From Strigamia acuminata (taxonomy: Eukaryota; Arthropoda; Chilopoda; Geophilomorpha; Linotaeniidae): DNA of 64,000 bases. Of this stretch, positions 25,701 to 39,577 are shown piece after piece. The position numbers were made by a program, and so were the translations under genes. The notes below the pieces were generated by a model. The model did no database searches. It saw nothing but the letters and a program-made list of their open reading frames with translations, and was not told where the DNA came from. The stretch's first letter is position 1; each line of letters opens with the position of its first letter. The stretch covers positions 23,276,427 through 23,340,426 of the forward strand of contig OX442315.1 of the NCBI GenBank assembly GCA_949358305.1, written 5' to 3'.

Positions 25701-28485
25701 TCGTGAAGCTAAAGTTTGGTCATTGGTCTTCTTAAACACCACAAACAACATTAAAAGCCGGGATGATGAAAAATATGCAGCCGTTTGTTTTGGTTTTGCC
25801 AAAAAACGACTGACTTGTGCGTCTCTAATGTTCGGTTGGAGACGTGCACATTTCGCTAGAGTTATTAAATGTAACGATTACGTCGTGTAATAGCCGAAGC
25901 TCAAGTAGTTAGGAGTCGTGAGAATTTATTTAAATTTGGCCAATACGTCAGTTTGGTAAAAGTGGTTATGGGGCTAATATAATATGGCATTTAAAAGTTG
26001 CCTTCTTCCAACTCGGTCATTACAATCTAATTAAGAGTTAGCTTTAATGATAGAGGCCATCACCCACGCTCCACCATTTCTCCAGTCGTCATCCCCTCGA
26101 CAGGCTTCTTCTAAGTCTTCCCTTCACTTATCGTCCGATTTCAGGCAGTGCTCGCATTTCCGCACAGATTTGCATAGGGAATGAATGAAGAGGGAGAGCC
26201 TTTCGACAAACGGAACTTAACTCGACTTTTTCAGTCTATAATTGCTTGCCAACATGGACTTGACTACATTTCACTTGGTGATGATAGTTGTGTAATTGCA
26301 GCTGCAGCAAAGATTGAAAATTGTGTGCATTTTGGCATAAACATTGCGTGCAATGGATGGTCTTGACTGAATTACATATTCCTCAAATTACAGTTACGAC
26401 CTCGTGAGGCGGCTTTTTCTTAAATTAACTTCTCAACAGTAGTTCGATTGCGGTTTTCTATATTTTTTTTTCTTTTTTTAATCTATAATTTTAAAAAAAA
26501 ATAATTTTTTTTGTGGGTATGTGACCTTTGCAGTCTGTTTACCGCCTACTAAAAACATCAATATTTCATTCTGTGTCGCAGAGTATTATTTGGTTGGGAA
26601 AATTTTAGAATATAGTTTTTGATTTAGGTTTAGGGAAAACGAGAAGGAGATGGGGAATAAGGGAATAATGCTGTGAAAGTGAGTAGGTATGAATAATTTA
26701 GAATGCTTCATTTGCAAATGTACGTGCAGATCTATCTTTCACTTGAGCACAAGATGTTCTTTTCAGTCATAGTAAATGATTCATGGACGTTGTATATACA
26801 TGAGGGAATTGAGATTAAGAGTAAGGTTTTCTTCGAACGTCACATTTTTTTTTTTTTTTAGTTAACTTTACTTGCCCCTTGCACGTCATGGATGTCACGA
26901 TTGATGCTTAATTCTATTTGAGTTTCCCTTTCACCAGTTAATTCTTTGATTTTTTTCCCCTTTCTCTCTGCATGTTGACTTCAGGATGTTTTCAACTTAT
27001 ACTTCTTTTGTAATATTGATGAAACTTCCTCTTCGTCCTTTTGCCTCGCTCTTCTCCCTTGAGATTGTACATTAAAATACGAGCATTTTGAGGTTTTTCC
27101 TCTATCTCTTTCCTTTTCTCATTCTTTGCACATTATTTTATTGCAACTAGACGATAACAAGCTACGAAAACATATAGAGTAGCTGAATAACTTATTTATA
27201 TTTAATTTTAATCGTTTCATTAATTATGCAATAGATTTGCAATAATGTTTTGTTAAAATCTCAATTTCTTTATTCTAGCTCTTTGTTTACTAATTAGTTA
27301 GGTGCGCCATTTATTGATTGTTTGCTTTTGTGCACATGTCCAAGCTGCACTCGGGAGACTTCAATTAATTTTTCTTTTTGTACATTTTCGTTAAGTATCG
27401 CCAATAAGGGGGTAAAATGAGAACTTCTTTTTATTCTCTTCACATTTATATATATTTTTTTGTGTGTAAGCCTCTTTTGTAATTCCTGACTGGCCACTAT
27501 CTCCAACGATAATTGGGATTTGATTGGAAGTAAATTGGCTGTTTGCAATAACCGGCACACGTAGGATCCTTACCAATGACCAAGGTGCGGAAGAAAACCT
27601 TTGGCACTTTGGTCCATTTGCGTCGACAAAGATTCTCGGGTGTACCATTGCAACTGCACTCAGCTGTTATCGGTTTGCTGGGAGTAATTTTATAGTGTTT
27701 GCAATCTGGTTCTTGGGATTACATAAGCATTTAGGGACTAGGTCAATACACAGTAAGGGAGAAAGAGAGTGCGTTTTATATACTCAACTGAAGAGTAGAA
27801 TTCACTCTCGGGACATCTGTTGCAGAAAAGAGATGTAATTGAAGGGTTTACAATTTCTTTTTTGATTGGGTGTCGATTGTACAGTACACGTCTGTAACGC
27901 AAGATTTATTGTTCTAAAAGTTAGTATTTGGTTATTATTAATTAATTACTTGAGGATCAAACAGTGAATGATGAACAATTTGTTTGTTGCTGTGAAAGGA
28001 GATGGAAGGGTCCGTCTGTGCTTTAATTGACATTTATAGAGGGCGCAATTAGGATCAGTGCAACAAACCCAAGTTTGAAAAGTGATGTCTTTGTTTGCCA
28101 TTGCAAAACGAACCAATTGGCACTTTTGGCAGTGCTATAATGTCCTAAAAGCAGCCACTGGGCTTTCACGCTGTAGTATCAGACTCGAGGGGGGTGAATC
28201 GCGAGTTGAGCAGTGAAGGCCATGTGGTTTGTGTAAAGGAAAGTAAAGTTTTCACATTAATTCCCGTTATGTTGCTTATGTTTCGCAGCACGTCAAATAA
28301 GTGTGGCAATATTTCCTTTAGAATGATATAAAACAAGCGCCCTCGTGTGTTGGCTTTTCGCATGCCGCCCTGAAATGAGCCGAGCGACGGAGAAGAAGGC
28401 CCCAGTTCACCCATTTCATCTTCCTGTTGTAAGGTCGCTCCTTTTAATGATTCCTCGCCACAGCTAATAAGATAGGCCACTAAAG

Positions 28486-28591
28486 ATTTTTTTCTTTTTT
28501 TTCCTTTCTCTTTTTCTCTTTCGCTTTCGCTCTCTCTCTCGTTCTCTCTCTTTCTCTTTCTCTTTCTTTCTCTCTCTCTCTCTTCGTTTCG
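28486..28591 (+). repeat. Pyrimidine microsatellite (TTTCTC/TC)
   Basis: About 100 bases of almost pure T and C with TC dinucleotide and TTTCTC runs. It creates a long charged low-complexity frame on the minus strand (28166-28630) that is not a gene. Confidence 0.85.
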
Positions 28592-30099
28592 TTGCCAAAT
28601 GCCACGTGCATTGCTACTTTGTGTTCGCATTCTTTCAACTCCAAGAGAATGCCATAGTGGTTCGCTAATAAAAAGATTTCTTTAATGTCCGGGATTTTTT
28701 GGCTCGTGTTAAGACGACATTAAAAGAAATTGGTTTAGAAAAAATTCTGGCGAATTTTTTTTAGAAAATTTTTTTTATTTATAATATCGATGGGTGAATC
28801 CGAAGTACGGAATTATATTAAATTGAATTAGGGTGTTGCTTTTGTAATTTTCGTATTTGATATGGTCATTTTCAAGTTCTATTTAATAATTATATTTTTT
28901 TTTTTGAATTTAACATAATGATGTCGCATTATTCAGAAAATTAGACAAAGAACATTTTTTAATGGATTTTTCCTCTGGTTTTATTTATTTATTTATTTTT
29001 CATACGTGCGCTTTCGATTGCAATATTCAGGTAATGTCGTGACAGTTGGGCGGACACGACGAATTCCCAACTATTGATTACATGGTCCATTTAATTTCTT
29101 GCTCAACTTAAATTCGGTTTATTTGCTGGTATCTTTTTTTTCAGGGAACTTTTTAGAACGGTTGTTTAATTGCCTAGTGGTACTTAGAACTGATAAAAAG
29201 TAAATAGAAATTGCCTATGTTCCATAAAAATGAGCTATTTTTCTTTCTGCTTTTTTCTTTCTTTCCTTCTTTTTTCCCCCTCCATGTTTTATTTTCATTA
29301 TTAGGTTGGATTAAATTTGTTTGTGTTATTATGCATGCTCACCTGGTTTTCATTCAAGCAAATTTTCAATGTGGTTGGATAGTTAATAGATCTCTTGCGT
29401 GTTGAACAGCTGCAGTTTTTTTATTTCAATTTTTTTTTCTTGATTTTTTAATACTATGAAATTGAAAAGTTTCTCTTAAAATTAATGTGTGGTTCGTTTT
29501 ATAATTTTTTTTTTCTTTTTACTGATGAATAATGAATATTTTTTTGAAATTTGCAATTACAGTAAACTGGGGAGAAAGGGGGAGGGGATTTATGGAAAAT
29601 TGCACGAAAAAATAGAAATATATTTTTGTTGTTTAGCTAATTTATTCTTATTTGTGTCGATTTAAATTTTTAATGGTAAAATTGAAGAAGAAAAAAAAAG
29701 AAAATATCATTTGAATCGCATAAAAGCTTTGATGGGAATTAATCAAGACGTATTAAATTTTAATCCCGCTTTTTAACGCAGAGAAATCGATAAAATTGTT
29801 ACGTCAAGGGTTATTAATTAATTGATGAGCCTTGTCATAACGAATGTTCATAAGCACACTAGGTGAATTTGAATTCGAGAGTTGAGGCCGTCAATTACAG
29901 CTCGCCAGCTTGATGGGATGGAACAAGCGAATGTATGCTCTGGCCAATACTAAGTCGTTGTGTCCGTCATAACCGATGACATGTTGTGTGAATATAAACA
30001 GGAAAGGCGCGGTCGATTGGCTTGCTACCTGATACAAATGTGAATAATTGATAAGAGACTGGAAAAGTAGTTTTGGTTCTGATTCTCATTTCTCATATT

Positions 30100-30190
30100 T
30101 TTTCATTTTTTTTTTCTCGCTCGTCGTTTTTTTTCTTCTTCTTTTTTTTTTTTTTCTTCCCCCTCTCTCTCTCTCTATCTCTCTTTCGCT
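30100..30190 (+). repeat. Pyrimidine tract with TC microsatellite
   Basis: Long T runs followed by CCCCCTCTCTCT-type repeats, with no AG acceptor immediately after. Confidence 0.8.
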
Positions 30191-33100
30191 TAGTTTGTTT
30201 TACTTGTTGTAGGGAAATACTATCATTTTTTTTCGTGCGTTCCAATTTGTATTCTATCTATATGCAAGTTATAAATTTGAAACAGCAAAAGTTTTGATGG
30301 CAACAAATGATGATCACGTGTGAAAAAGGGGTGTACATATATGCGCTTTGAATGTAACTCTGGCTTGTTTATTCGTGAAATACAATTCGATTTTATACCC
30401 ATTTTTTTTATTCTGCTCAAGTAGCTTTTCCTGCACGACGTGAATACCGTGCAACAAGGTCGAACTTTGGGCGGAGTTTTTGTTATACCTTATATCTTTA
30501 ATTTTAATGCAGGTGTTCAAAGAAATACCACATTTTTTTTTTTGAAATGTTTCAATTTGCGACAGTTTTAATACAGAACCTTGTTTGCTGTTTCACCACA
30601 GTCTTATTTTTACTTTTTGGATCTACTACGATTAGTCTTGTCGTACGTTTCTTTTTTTTTCTCTTTTTCAATTGTATTCTCTCACTCGCTTTGTTCCTAT
30701 TCGGGTTCATGTTTGCTTTATCCAAACACGGGAGAACGAGCAAATACGTTGTTTGGTTAATGTAATGAAATCTCGATTGAATCAGGACCTTATGTTGTGG
30801 GCACCGGAGGCTGAGGCCATCTCGTTCCCTTTCTCTCTTTAGCCTCCTGTCTTGGACCATGTTGGTGTACTGCAACAGCTGCACGCAACCTCTTTGGGTT
30901 GTGCCTGCGAATCCAGTAGCAAATAAATGATGACTCTATCCCTCAGTCGCGATGAACGTTGATTCATACAACTGATATGTGTAATTGATCTCATAGCAGC
31001 TCGATATGTTTTTGGAATAGTAAATTGTAGGTTTGATCTGTCACAATAGTCGATTTTGTGTGAATTATTGGATTTAAATGGATCAATACTATTGAACGTA
31101 GAGCTTTTTTTAAAGTATAATTTATTCCATTTGAATTTTTTATACTCATCTTATGAATGATTTAATTCGATTTAAATGTAGACGAAGTTTTTAATATATA
31201 TACATTTGTTTTTTGGTAAGAATTCATTGCGTGCATGTTGAGAGATTAAGTTTTTGAGCGTTATATTATCAAAGGGTTTTGTAAGGTCGAAGGAATACAT
31301 TTGTATAATGTAATGCAGTAGGGGATTAACACTTTACCTTAGCTTCGGTCATTTTGAGAAATAAGAGGCAGGGTTATTGTGGGCGTTTTGAGAGGAAGCT
31401 GATCCACCTTAATGGATTTAAGTCCTGGATTATTCTTATTTGTGGAAAGAAACAAACATGCAAAGCCATTACTGTAGGTAAGCTCTTAAAGGGTATATTG
31501 CTGCATATGCAATAATGCGTTATGTGTTATTTGCTTTTGCATGTTAGGCGGGATAAAAAAATGTGTAGAAAATTTATGTATTGGGAGGTCAGCCAGCAAT
31601 GGGTGGTTGTGGAAAATTAGCATCAGGTCTCCTCTTTCTCCGTTTGCTTCCGTATGCCATGAGAGAGAGAGTTGAATGGATGTTTCTCGTTCGTGTACAT
31701 GATAAATTGTTGTAATTACAGCAAATGGTGGAAAATGCATCAATTTGTCAATTGAAACGTGAACCCGGTTTCGCCCTTGCACGCCAAGGCATTTGCGAAA
31801 AGACTGCGGTTCTTTGCCCTATCCATCACCCTGCTGCTTCACCTCGGCATTTGTGGTGTGGGTGGTACCATTACCACTCCCTGTCTTTTATCTTTTTTTT
31901 CCTGGAGACATCCTTTTGCCTTTTTCAATGCAATTAGGCTCGTCATCTTTCATCTGTTGAGAAATAAAGTGGATCCATGTATCATGCTGCGAACATTAAA
32001 AAGAGGGAGATATTTCCTGATTGTAAGTAAAATGTTTTTGAATAGGTAAAGTTTACCATCATTTATAATAAATGAATACCTAATTTTAAGGGAATAAAAC
32101 GTTAGGCAGATAGATAAGTTTGAGTGCAAATAAATATTTTGCAGCCGTAGTACACTCTTCGCGTTGTAAATATTTGATGTACTTTTTACTTTTTAGTTGT
32201 TTGGGAGATTGAGTTTTTAGGAATAGAACACAAGAAACCTTTTTTAAGTAGCCATTTTTGCAAACTTTTATTTTTTTTCCTCGTCTCGCTTTATGTGTGT
32301 TAATGTTCATAAAAAGTTTTCTAATTACCCCGGGCTTGATGCGCTTTTTCGTGTATATATTTATTGGGCCAATTTTTTTTTATTCTCATTGCCCTTTTAT
32401 AACTAGGCTCCATCCATTTTGAGGCCGTTTCGAATGAATAATTTAAGCCCATTTTACTTGGCTAGCGGAGGAAGAGGGCAGAACGACTAATGACTGAGAA
32501 TTGCATAGAATTTAGAGAAACTAAAAGATCAATTTGGACCGGTAGCGCACGTGAAATCCACCTGTACATGTGCGTGCTAAAAGCTGCATGATTAATTAGA
32601 AAACAGTAAATAGCGCTTACTAAATCGAGAAGATAAATAAAGTGCGCAAACATTCGGGGAAAAAAAAAGATTTTTGAATAAAGTTTACAAATGCTTTTTT
32701 CTACTCTTAATTTCTCTTTGCATTTTTTATTTCGAAATCTTTTTTTAGTAACTCGCACTGGTAATGCACAATAACCCTTTGGTGTGTAATTTATTTGAGT
32801 AAAACCAGAAGGTTTCTCCGCTGCCTCATTTCAGTAAGCGTGTTGTGTGTGCACTTGTGACTGCCACTGGTTGCCTGCACCGAGATAATTTAGTGTCTTC
32901 TTCTTCTTATTCTCTTTTGTTGCCTTAATGTTGTTGGCATGCATCACAAAAGTTACTGTTTATTTGCAAAAAGGGGTTAAACTGCGGGCGACCATTTATT
33001 AACTTTTGCCGTTTCAGCCTGGATGACGCAAACTGATGGATGGTGCTGGCTTTTCTTTTGTTTCTCTTTCCTTTCCACCCTCCTCTGTATGAATGCTCCT

Positions 33101-33465
33101 TCTCTTTCCTCCAACCTTTTGTTTATTACATTGGTGGAATGCTATAATTAGCTCATTGCAAAGTTAAATAGCATTCCAGCCACCTTGACTGTATTGAAGC
33201 TAGCGTTCAACAAATACCTTCACCGTCATACAACGCACATAATTACACAAGCTTTGCTTTTTTTAAAGATTTTTTTTCGCACGTTTTTCTCTTATCTTGT
33301 GCTTGGGGTAAACCGGTATTTGAAAATTGAAAGAAAAGGAACCCATGTTTTTTTTTGTGTTTTTGTTTTTTATTTATTTTCTTATTTTATTTTTTTATTT
33401 ACGTTTGGCATGTGTCTGATGGGAATACAAGTAGTTTAGTGAATTTGTTGAGTTGGACGTGCAGC

Positions 33466-33493
33466 TTTTTATTTATTTATTTATTTATTATTA
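33466..33493 (+). repeat. TTTA microsatellite
   Basis: About six copies of TTTA. Confidence 0.8.
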
Positions 33494-36400
33494 TCTTTTT
33501 TTTGTTGCAATGATTGCTTTGAGGTTTGTGTTTACTATCTTCAGTTAATCGTTAAATTTTGTCTAGCATGATGTAAACGTGTTAATGTGTACGCATTTTT
33601 CTGCAAATTGGCAGCTTCTAAACTCGATTGTTGAATGCACAAGTGAGCAGACATGAATTGCGCGGAATTATTCTGTAGTTGTAGTTTTTTGTGATTTTGT
33701 ATATCATCAGTGATATGTTCAGAATGAGAATTAGAGAATATGTTTGTAGCGTACTACATTCTCAAGCAAATGCTGATGGAATGAAAATTGTAAATATGGT
33801 GTAAGTAGGATTTTAGGCAATCCAAATGCCTTCATTGGGTTTAGAGGACTGCACAAAAGGAGAAACTTTTCCATTTTCGGTCTGCAGTCGTATGCATGAA
33901 TAAATGATTCATGTTGTTTTGTCTCACTGTTTTTATTCACAATAGAAAAGGGCTATGGTTGCCGACGACGTTAGATCTTCGCTTTATTTTTTTTTTTACA
34001 TTTTGAAGTATTATTCATTTTTCAATTTTAGATGCACGTATGTACAAGTATATAGTGAATACCTATAAGCTTAAAAGCAAGAAAATTAAATATTCTCGAA
34101 ATGTCTCGATAAAAAAATGTTACTTTTTTGACATTGTCTTTTTCCAAGCTGCAAATGACATGAGATAAATTCTTTTCAACGGTATTGATTGACGTTTCAG
34201 AAAAATTAGGAAAGGGAAGCATTGAATAGTCGTCTAGTGAGTGACGCGTGCATTCAGATGATTACTAAGGGTGTGTTGATCTTTGCTGTCCAAATAATTA
34301 TGATGGTTTCTCTGACTGGCCATCGCCAGATAGGTAATGAGAATGTCTGTCTTGTGATTACTATGCTTGACGGGATGTAAATTTCCAAAGTGCAAGAAGC
34401 AGCTGTCCGAAAACTATTCATTTTAATTTCTCGTTACCTCTTTATTACAAACGACAAGAGAATGAATGAATTCTAGGAAAGAGAATTTTAGAGTTCAGCA
34501 AAATTGAGAGGATTCTTTAATAGGGAGTAAGAAATTAAGTACAGGTCTCTGGAGATCTATAATGATAGCATTGCGTGTCCACATGTGGAGTAAACGCATG
34601 TTTCTTGAGCAATTCTCTGCCGGGGAGTGCTTATTTCTTCCAATACGATTGATTGATTTATTTTAGATTACAAAGTGAAATTATTGATGATAGAGAAATG
34701 GAAAATTCAAATTCATTACGGCGAGTACTGTTATTACAGGCGGATTGTGAATCGTGGACAGGTGTTTCGTGTTTGCGTGCTCGAATAAAGCGAGCAGATG
34801 TTGACTTACGAGTCAGTTCCCTACTGGGCAGACGTTGTATTGGGAGTTATCGAAAAGAAATCGTTTGGCGACACAACCACCAGGCTTCTAACAGTCTTTT
34901 TAGTAGAGGTGGTGGGGGAAGTAAACATTTTTTTGGCACAGCTGGACTTCCAGAATAACGGGGGAGAGAATATATATGTTTGTATTTCAGACGTCGTTGA
35001 TAAGTTTTATCACATTTCATTCGGACATCTTTATTGGTCGAGCAAATGTGATTTTAAAATGTATATGCGCTGCGCAGATGTAATGGCGTAGGAATTTAAG
35101 AGAATAAAATTTGAAGCAAGGGGATAGGACTTAGTGGAGTAATTATAAGGTGATGTTATTTGTAATTACACTCCGTCGAAAGTGTGCAATGCCAATTTTG
35201 GGCCACCACAAACACTAAATGATAAGGAAAGTAGATGGCACATTGCAGCAACACAAGTCTTTTATTTTATTTGTATTTTTGCACAAACACATTTATGGAA
35301 GCGGAGGAAGATTCCTATGGGGATTGGTTCGAGTTGCACCGGATGGCAGGGAAGCTGGGCAGAAGGAGTGGAAAGTGGAGAGTAAAAGGAGGCTGTTTGA
35401 TATGCTAAGGGGTCTGCCGGTAGTCCCCGAGTGGTGGAAGGGGATGCGAGTGGTGATGCGGTAGTAGTGGCGGTGCTGGCTTTCTGATCACATTTATTCC
35501 GCATGGAAACGATGGCAGTGCTTGGGCAATGGAGAGTCTCGATTTCATTACTCTGAACGAGTGAGTCCACCTTATGCGGACGCGGAAGATTGTTTGGTGC
35601 ACATGACGATAGAATGGAGATGGTTCACATTGAAGAAAGATGCACAAGTTTGGTTCTCCATTTTTTTCCTCCCTTTTTTTTGCCTTATTTCTTTTCCTTC
35701 CACTATTTTTTTTTTTTTCTTTTTTTGTTTTTTTTTACCGTCCTTATTTTCTCTCCAATACTCATCTTGACCAGTAAATTTTTTAGATATTCATAAATGC
35801 GTGTATAAGAGAGCATTCGATAGCATCTGGAGCTTGAGGCGATCCAAACTGGTTGCTTTAGGACTATTCCTTCCTTTTTCCTCCATTTTTATCTAGGGTA
35901 TGGGTGGGGTCTGAGAGATGTTTATCTAGAGTGAAATTTGGATTTTTATAACCTTCTTTTCCCAACCCCTTCCCAAGTGGACAATTGCAGAGGGGAATTG
36001 GAGTCTATAAAAAAAGTAACACTGAACAGATTTTTGAGGGGATTGAAGTGGGCAAGAGTGTATGTACTATAGTATGTTGTGTAGCAAAGATCGCTATATT
36101 GTGTAGATTGGCTTCACTTGATGTAATAGCATTTGTGTTTGAGCATAGCAAATGATGTTAATCTGGAAATATATTACAAACGGTTAAATATTATGCATTA
36201 GCATGGTATATATATTTGCGTGGTTCTCTCTCTCTCCCCCTTCGTCTGTAGCTCCCTTTCTGGCGCGTTGATGTATGATTTATCAATTAATAATAAACAT
36301 TTTAATAACTGGGGATGTTTGGGACATTTATGTTCGCTTTAATTAGTGGTGGAACAACGTATCCCAGGCAACGATCAATATGGGTCGCCCGCGGTGAAGA

Positions 36401-39360
36401 GACTCGAATGGGAGGAGGAGGAATATGGTGATAGAGAAGGGGGAGCAGTCATCTTGAGAGCTCCTATGTCCAGTTCGGGTTATCTGCAACAGGTGAAGTG
36501 GTTTAGGTGTTGTTACTCGTCTAAGAATTATTTGATGGGTATTGATGCGTGTCAAGCGATAAGGAATGCAAGGGGTTGGCGTTAAGCAAGTCTCACAGGG
36601 GTTGACTAAGTTAGGAATGACATATGGTATAGTTGGTGGAGGAATTGGCCAGCGGATTTAATATTTTAGGGAGTTTGTAATCAAACAGTTGACATGTTGA
36701 GAAGTGGTCCCAAACGTATGGTCTCGCCGGATTGGACACAATGTTTATCGATCCTCAGTTAGTTGCTAATTTACTACTGTCGAGATTACTCTGTGGACGT
36801 TTACAGCATAGTTAACTATCCACCTCTTGGCTTTTGGTTGGTTACAATTCTCGACGAGAAGCAAAACGGTTTCTACATAATTGATATAAATATCACCTAA
36901 AAACAAGTATTTACTCGATCGGCCCAACAGAACGTTGTCACTTTGTAACACAACAATTGTGATTACCGGTATGTAGCTTAATATTCAAGATTAGGGAAAT
37001 TGAATTTTTAACAATATTATCCTTTTGTGAGTGACGGAACTAAGGTTTATAAAGTTTATTAGTTGAGTTACTTGTGTGTGTTAGTTGCTGCTCTTTGAAT
37101 TGCACTTATTTCCCTCGAGGCGAATGTTTCAAGTTGAAATAAGGAAAGTCTGCAGTCTTGGATTAAATAATATAATCCACGGTTGAATCTGGGATTAAGT
37201 TTGATGTGCTATAACGAAATCAAGGGTTGATTGGAAGGCAAAAGAGGATTAAAACTATAGGTGTGAGAGTTGTAAGCGTATTGCCGTTGGTTCCTCGCTG
37301 TTCCGTCTCTTTGCCTGGCCCAAACTGGATGACAGATTTCCTTTCCCATCTTCTCAAATTGTAAACGCACTCGTGTTTTCGCTCGACGCACAAAACGACA
37401 ATTGCAAGCTATAGTTTGTAATCCCTTGTTGGGACTAATTAACACTTGGACATAATGCTGCATGCATCGAGATGGGTGGCCATTTCGGGGCTAAGTGAAA
37501 AGATCTCCCTTATGCCTTTGCTGTGTTTGCCTCGATGGGTTTCCCATAATGAGATGGTTGTTGAAGTTGGATTCGCACAGAGATTGATATATTGCACGAG
37601 CCAGGCCCAGGTGAGCGTAGTTAGAGGGTTTGGGCGTCAGCTTGGACATGGGCACTATGCATTCTCTTCCTTCTCTCTAATGCCCTTTCTCCACGTTAGA
37701 GGGGACCATAAACGAACTCGCTGCCTGCTCTTATGGATATATTGAACACGAGAGCAGTACACTGGGGTCTTTGTTGGCGCTGTGGGAATGGCTAAAGATT
37801 GACCAGCGGTCAGTGCTGCTTAAAGTGAAAGGAAAAGAGTGTAGAGTTATAAAAAGTAGTAGGTTTGGGGGGGGAAAAAAGGCTTAAGTGAATGTTTATT
37901 TTATTAAAAGATGGTGAAATTGATATGCCTATGTAAATGAACGCATGTGAATTCGTTTTTACAAAATATAAGGGGAAAATGTTCTCTTATTTTTCGTGTT
38001 ATAGTTTTTTTTATTATTTGTTATCGAATCTCGATCGGGCTTTCTCTGTTAGAGAAAAAAAATTTTTTTTTTTACATTACTCGTGTGTCGTGGGCAGTAG
38101 AGAAAAGGGTGAAGTCATGAAAATAGATGTCCCATGCAAAAGAGATTGGCTGGACGAGGAGTTTTTTTGAATGTTTGCCAAATGTGTTTTTGTGCATTTC
38201 TGGGTTATTGATAATTGGCTGCATGGAAATAGATATATCCTTTCCCCTTTGCAAACTTAAAAAGAAAATATTTTTTTTTTACAGAAATATGATAAATCAA
38301 ATCGTACATTTAAATTGCTTCTTGTATTTCGGCTGTGTGCTTTTGTTAGTATTCTAATTATTATTTTATAATTTTTGTTTTATAATTATAAAAACTTGCA
38401 TAAAGGATCAAGTAATAAACATTTTTGATGGAAGTGAACTGGGACTGATTTGAATTGGCTAAACCCTGGCCTTGCATGTCTTACAGCTATTACCCCTGGC
38501 CGTTTTCAGGGTGGGCTGCACGCACATCACCTCTGCCAAGCAGGTGAAATTTTCTCTCCTGCTGCTCAATTGACATTTGCTTCTTTTGTACAGCAAAACA
38601 GCAGCAGCTCGAGTTCATTAAAAGTTAAACATGGAACATTTATTCGTGTCGTGTTCGCTCGGATATTCGGCCGACAGTTATTACTTGGATTTTTGTATAA
38701 ATGGTGACGGAGATACAAAGCAATTGGTGCAATTGTCTTTGAACGGAGGAAGGGGTGGTCGAGGGTGAGCTGCAAGGGAAATGGGAACGTCATAGAATGG
38801 GAACAGTGCCCAGGTTGTTCATCATAATCCACCCGTGTTTCGTGAGTGGTCTTCACTTTTGTGCCTTGCTTCCAAGGTCGGTTCGTGGAAGAACGTGAAC
38901 GATAGATATTAATTGCACCGGTTCTGGTTTTATGTTTTTTAAATCATCGGTCGAAGGAGCATTTTCTGAAAAGCGGATAACGTCAGTTCTTTAGTTTTGT
39001 GGTTTAGTTCGGTAATATTTTTAAAAGGAGAAAAGAATAGGTAAAAAAATAATGTGTACTTTTATTTTCTGGTCTGTTTTTCTATATTATTTATTTATTT
39101 TCGGAAAGCGTTATGCTGCTGTTTGTGCGTTAAAACAGCAAACCGATGAAAAGCGCAAGTGAGCAAGAGTTGACAGTTTGATAGGCAAGTGTTGTCATAA
39201 ATTAAATTGGTTCAGGTTAGTTGTATTACAGTCACGATATATTAATAATAATAAAGTTGTTGTGACACGTCTAAATGTAATTACAAATGTGCATTTACTT
39301 TGAAAATTTTTGTGCCTTCATCAGTATACATCAAACCTCGTGAGCGTGAAAGATTAAACA

Positions 39361-39362
<2 letters not shown>

Positions 39363-39396
<34 letters not shown>

Positions 39397-39397
39397 A
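39363..39397 (+). repeat. AAAT microsatellite upstream of the linker exon
   Basis: About eight perfect AAAT units, ending 123 bases before the acceptor-exon boundary at 39520. It is complementary to TTTA repeats downstream of the exon (39586-39600 and 41875-41934). Confidence 0.9.
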
Positions 39398-39519
39398 AAC
39401 ATCACAAAACGCATAATCTAATTCCGTATTAGCAACTTTGTGAATTACTTTTTTTCTTCTTATTATTATTATTTCTGAATCATATTAATTTTTTCTCTTT
39501 TTTTCTCTTTTTCTTTTAG

Positions 39520-39577
39520 GAAATGAAGGTGAACTGGGCTACCTCTCCCGGTAACACTCCCAAAATGGACACTAGTA
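39520..39577 (+). CDS. Internal coding exon of a TIA-1/TIAR/Rox8-family RNA-binding protein (RRM1-RRM2 linker)
   Basis: This 58-nt exon begins in phase 0 after a strong acceptor, a pyrimidine tract at 39489-39517 followed by AG, and ends before the donor GTAAGT at 39578. It encodes EMKVNWATSPGNTPKMDTS plus one base of the next codon. The KVNWATSPGN block is the conserved end of RRM1 and start of the linker in fly Rox8 and its relatives (KVNWATTPS in vertebrate TIA1). From what is known of the family, TIA proteins bind U-rich RNA in the nucleus to promote use of weak 5' splice sites, and in the cytoplasm silence mRNAs and nucleate stress granules. The family exon boundary lies just before E-x-KVNWAT, as here. 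The stored base A joins AG of the next exon to give Lys. Skipping this exon would shift the frame. RRM1 itself is not in the window. No specific gene symbol is given because the species is unknown. Confidence 0.95.

Larger units (their letters stand above)
20124..39519 (+). other. Intron, from ratchet site 2 to the linker exon
   Basis: No exon I can recognise. It contains a 25-base poly-A (21390-21414), an exon-like open stub at 22639-22743, a very AT-rich low-complexity stretch (23090-24060), a G+C-richer block of unknown nature at about 25290-25520, pyrimidine microsatellites (28486-28591 and 30100-30190), a Cys/His-rich open frame after an acceptor-like AG at 31722, a TTTA repeat (33466-33493), and an AAAT repeat (39363-39397) just upstream of the exon. 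Open frames here are short and unlike known families. Confidence 0.7.

Noticed and set aside
28166-28630. 154-codon minus-strand frame rich in Arg, Glu and Lys
   Set aside because: The charged part is the translation of a TC/TTTCTC microsatellite; the rest resembles nothing and lies antisense in the intron.
29020-29036. ATTCAG|GTAATG as a ratchet site
   Set aside because: The pyrimidine tract is broken by purines and the donor lacks the G at position 5.
31722-31937. Cys/His-rich open frame after an acceptor-like TTACAG
   Set aside because: The AG lacks a pyrimidine tract, no good donor ends the frame, and no zinc-finger spacing can be recognised.
38510-38543. 34-nt microexon-like segment between TTTTCAG and CAG|GTGAAA
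   Set aside because: Short AG...GT pairs like this are common by chance; no phase or homology support.
1-39519. RRM1 exons of the TIA gene
   Set aside because: I searched for family words (LYVGNL, NDPYAFVEF, AAMNKR) after plausible acceptors on the + strand and found none; they should be upstream of the window.
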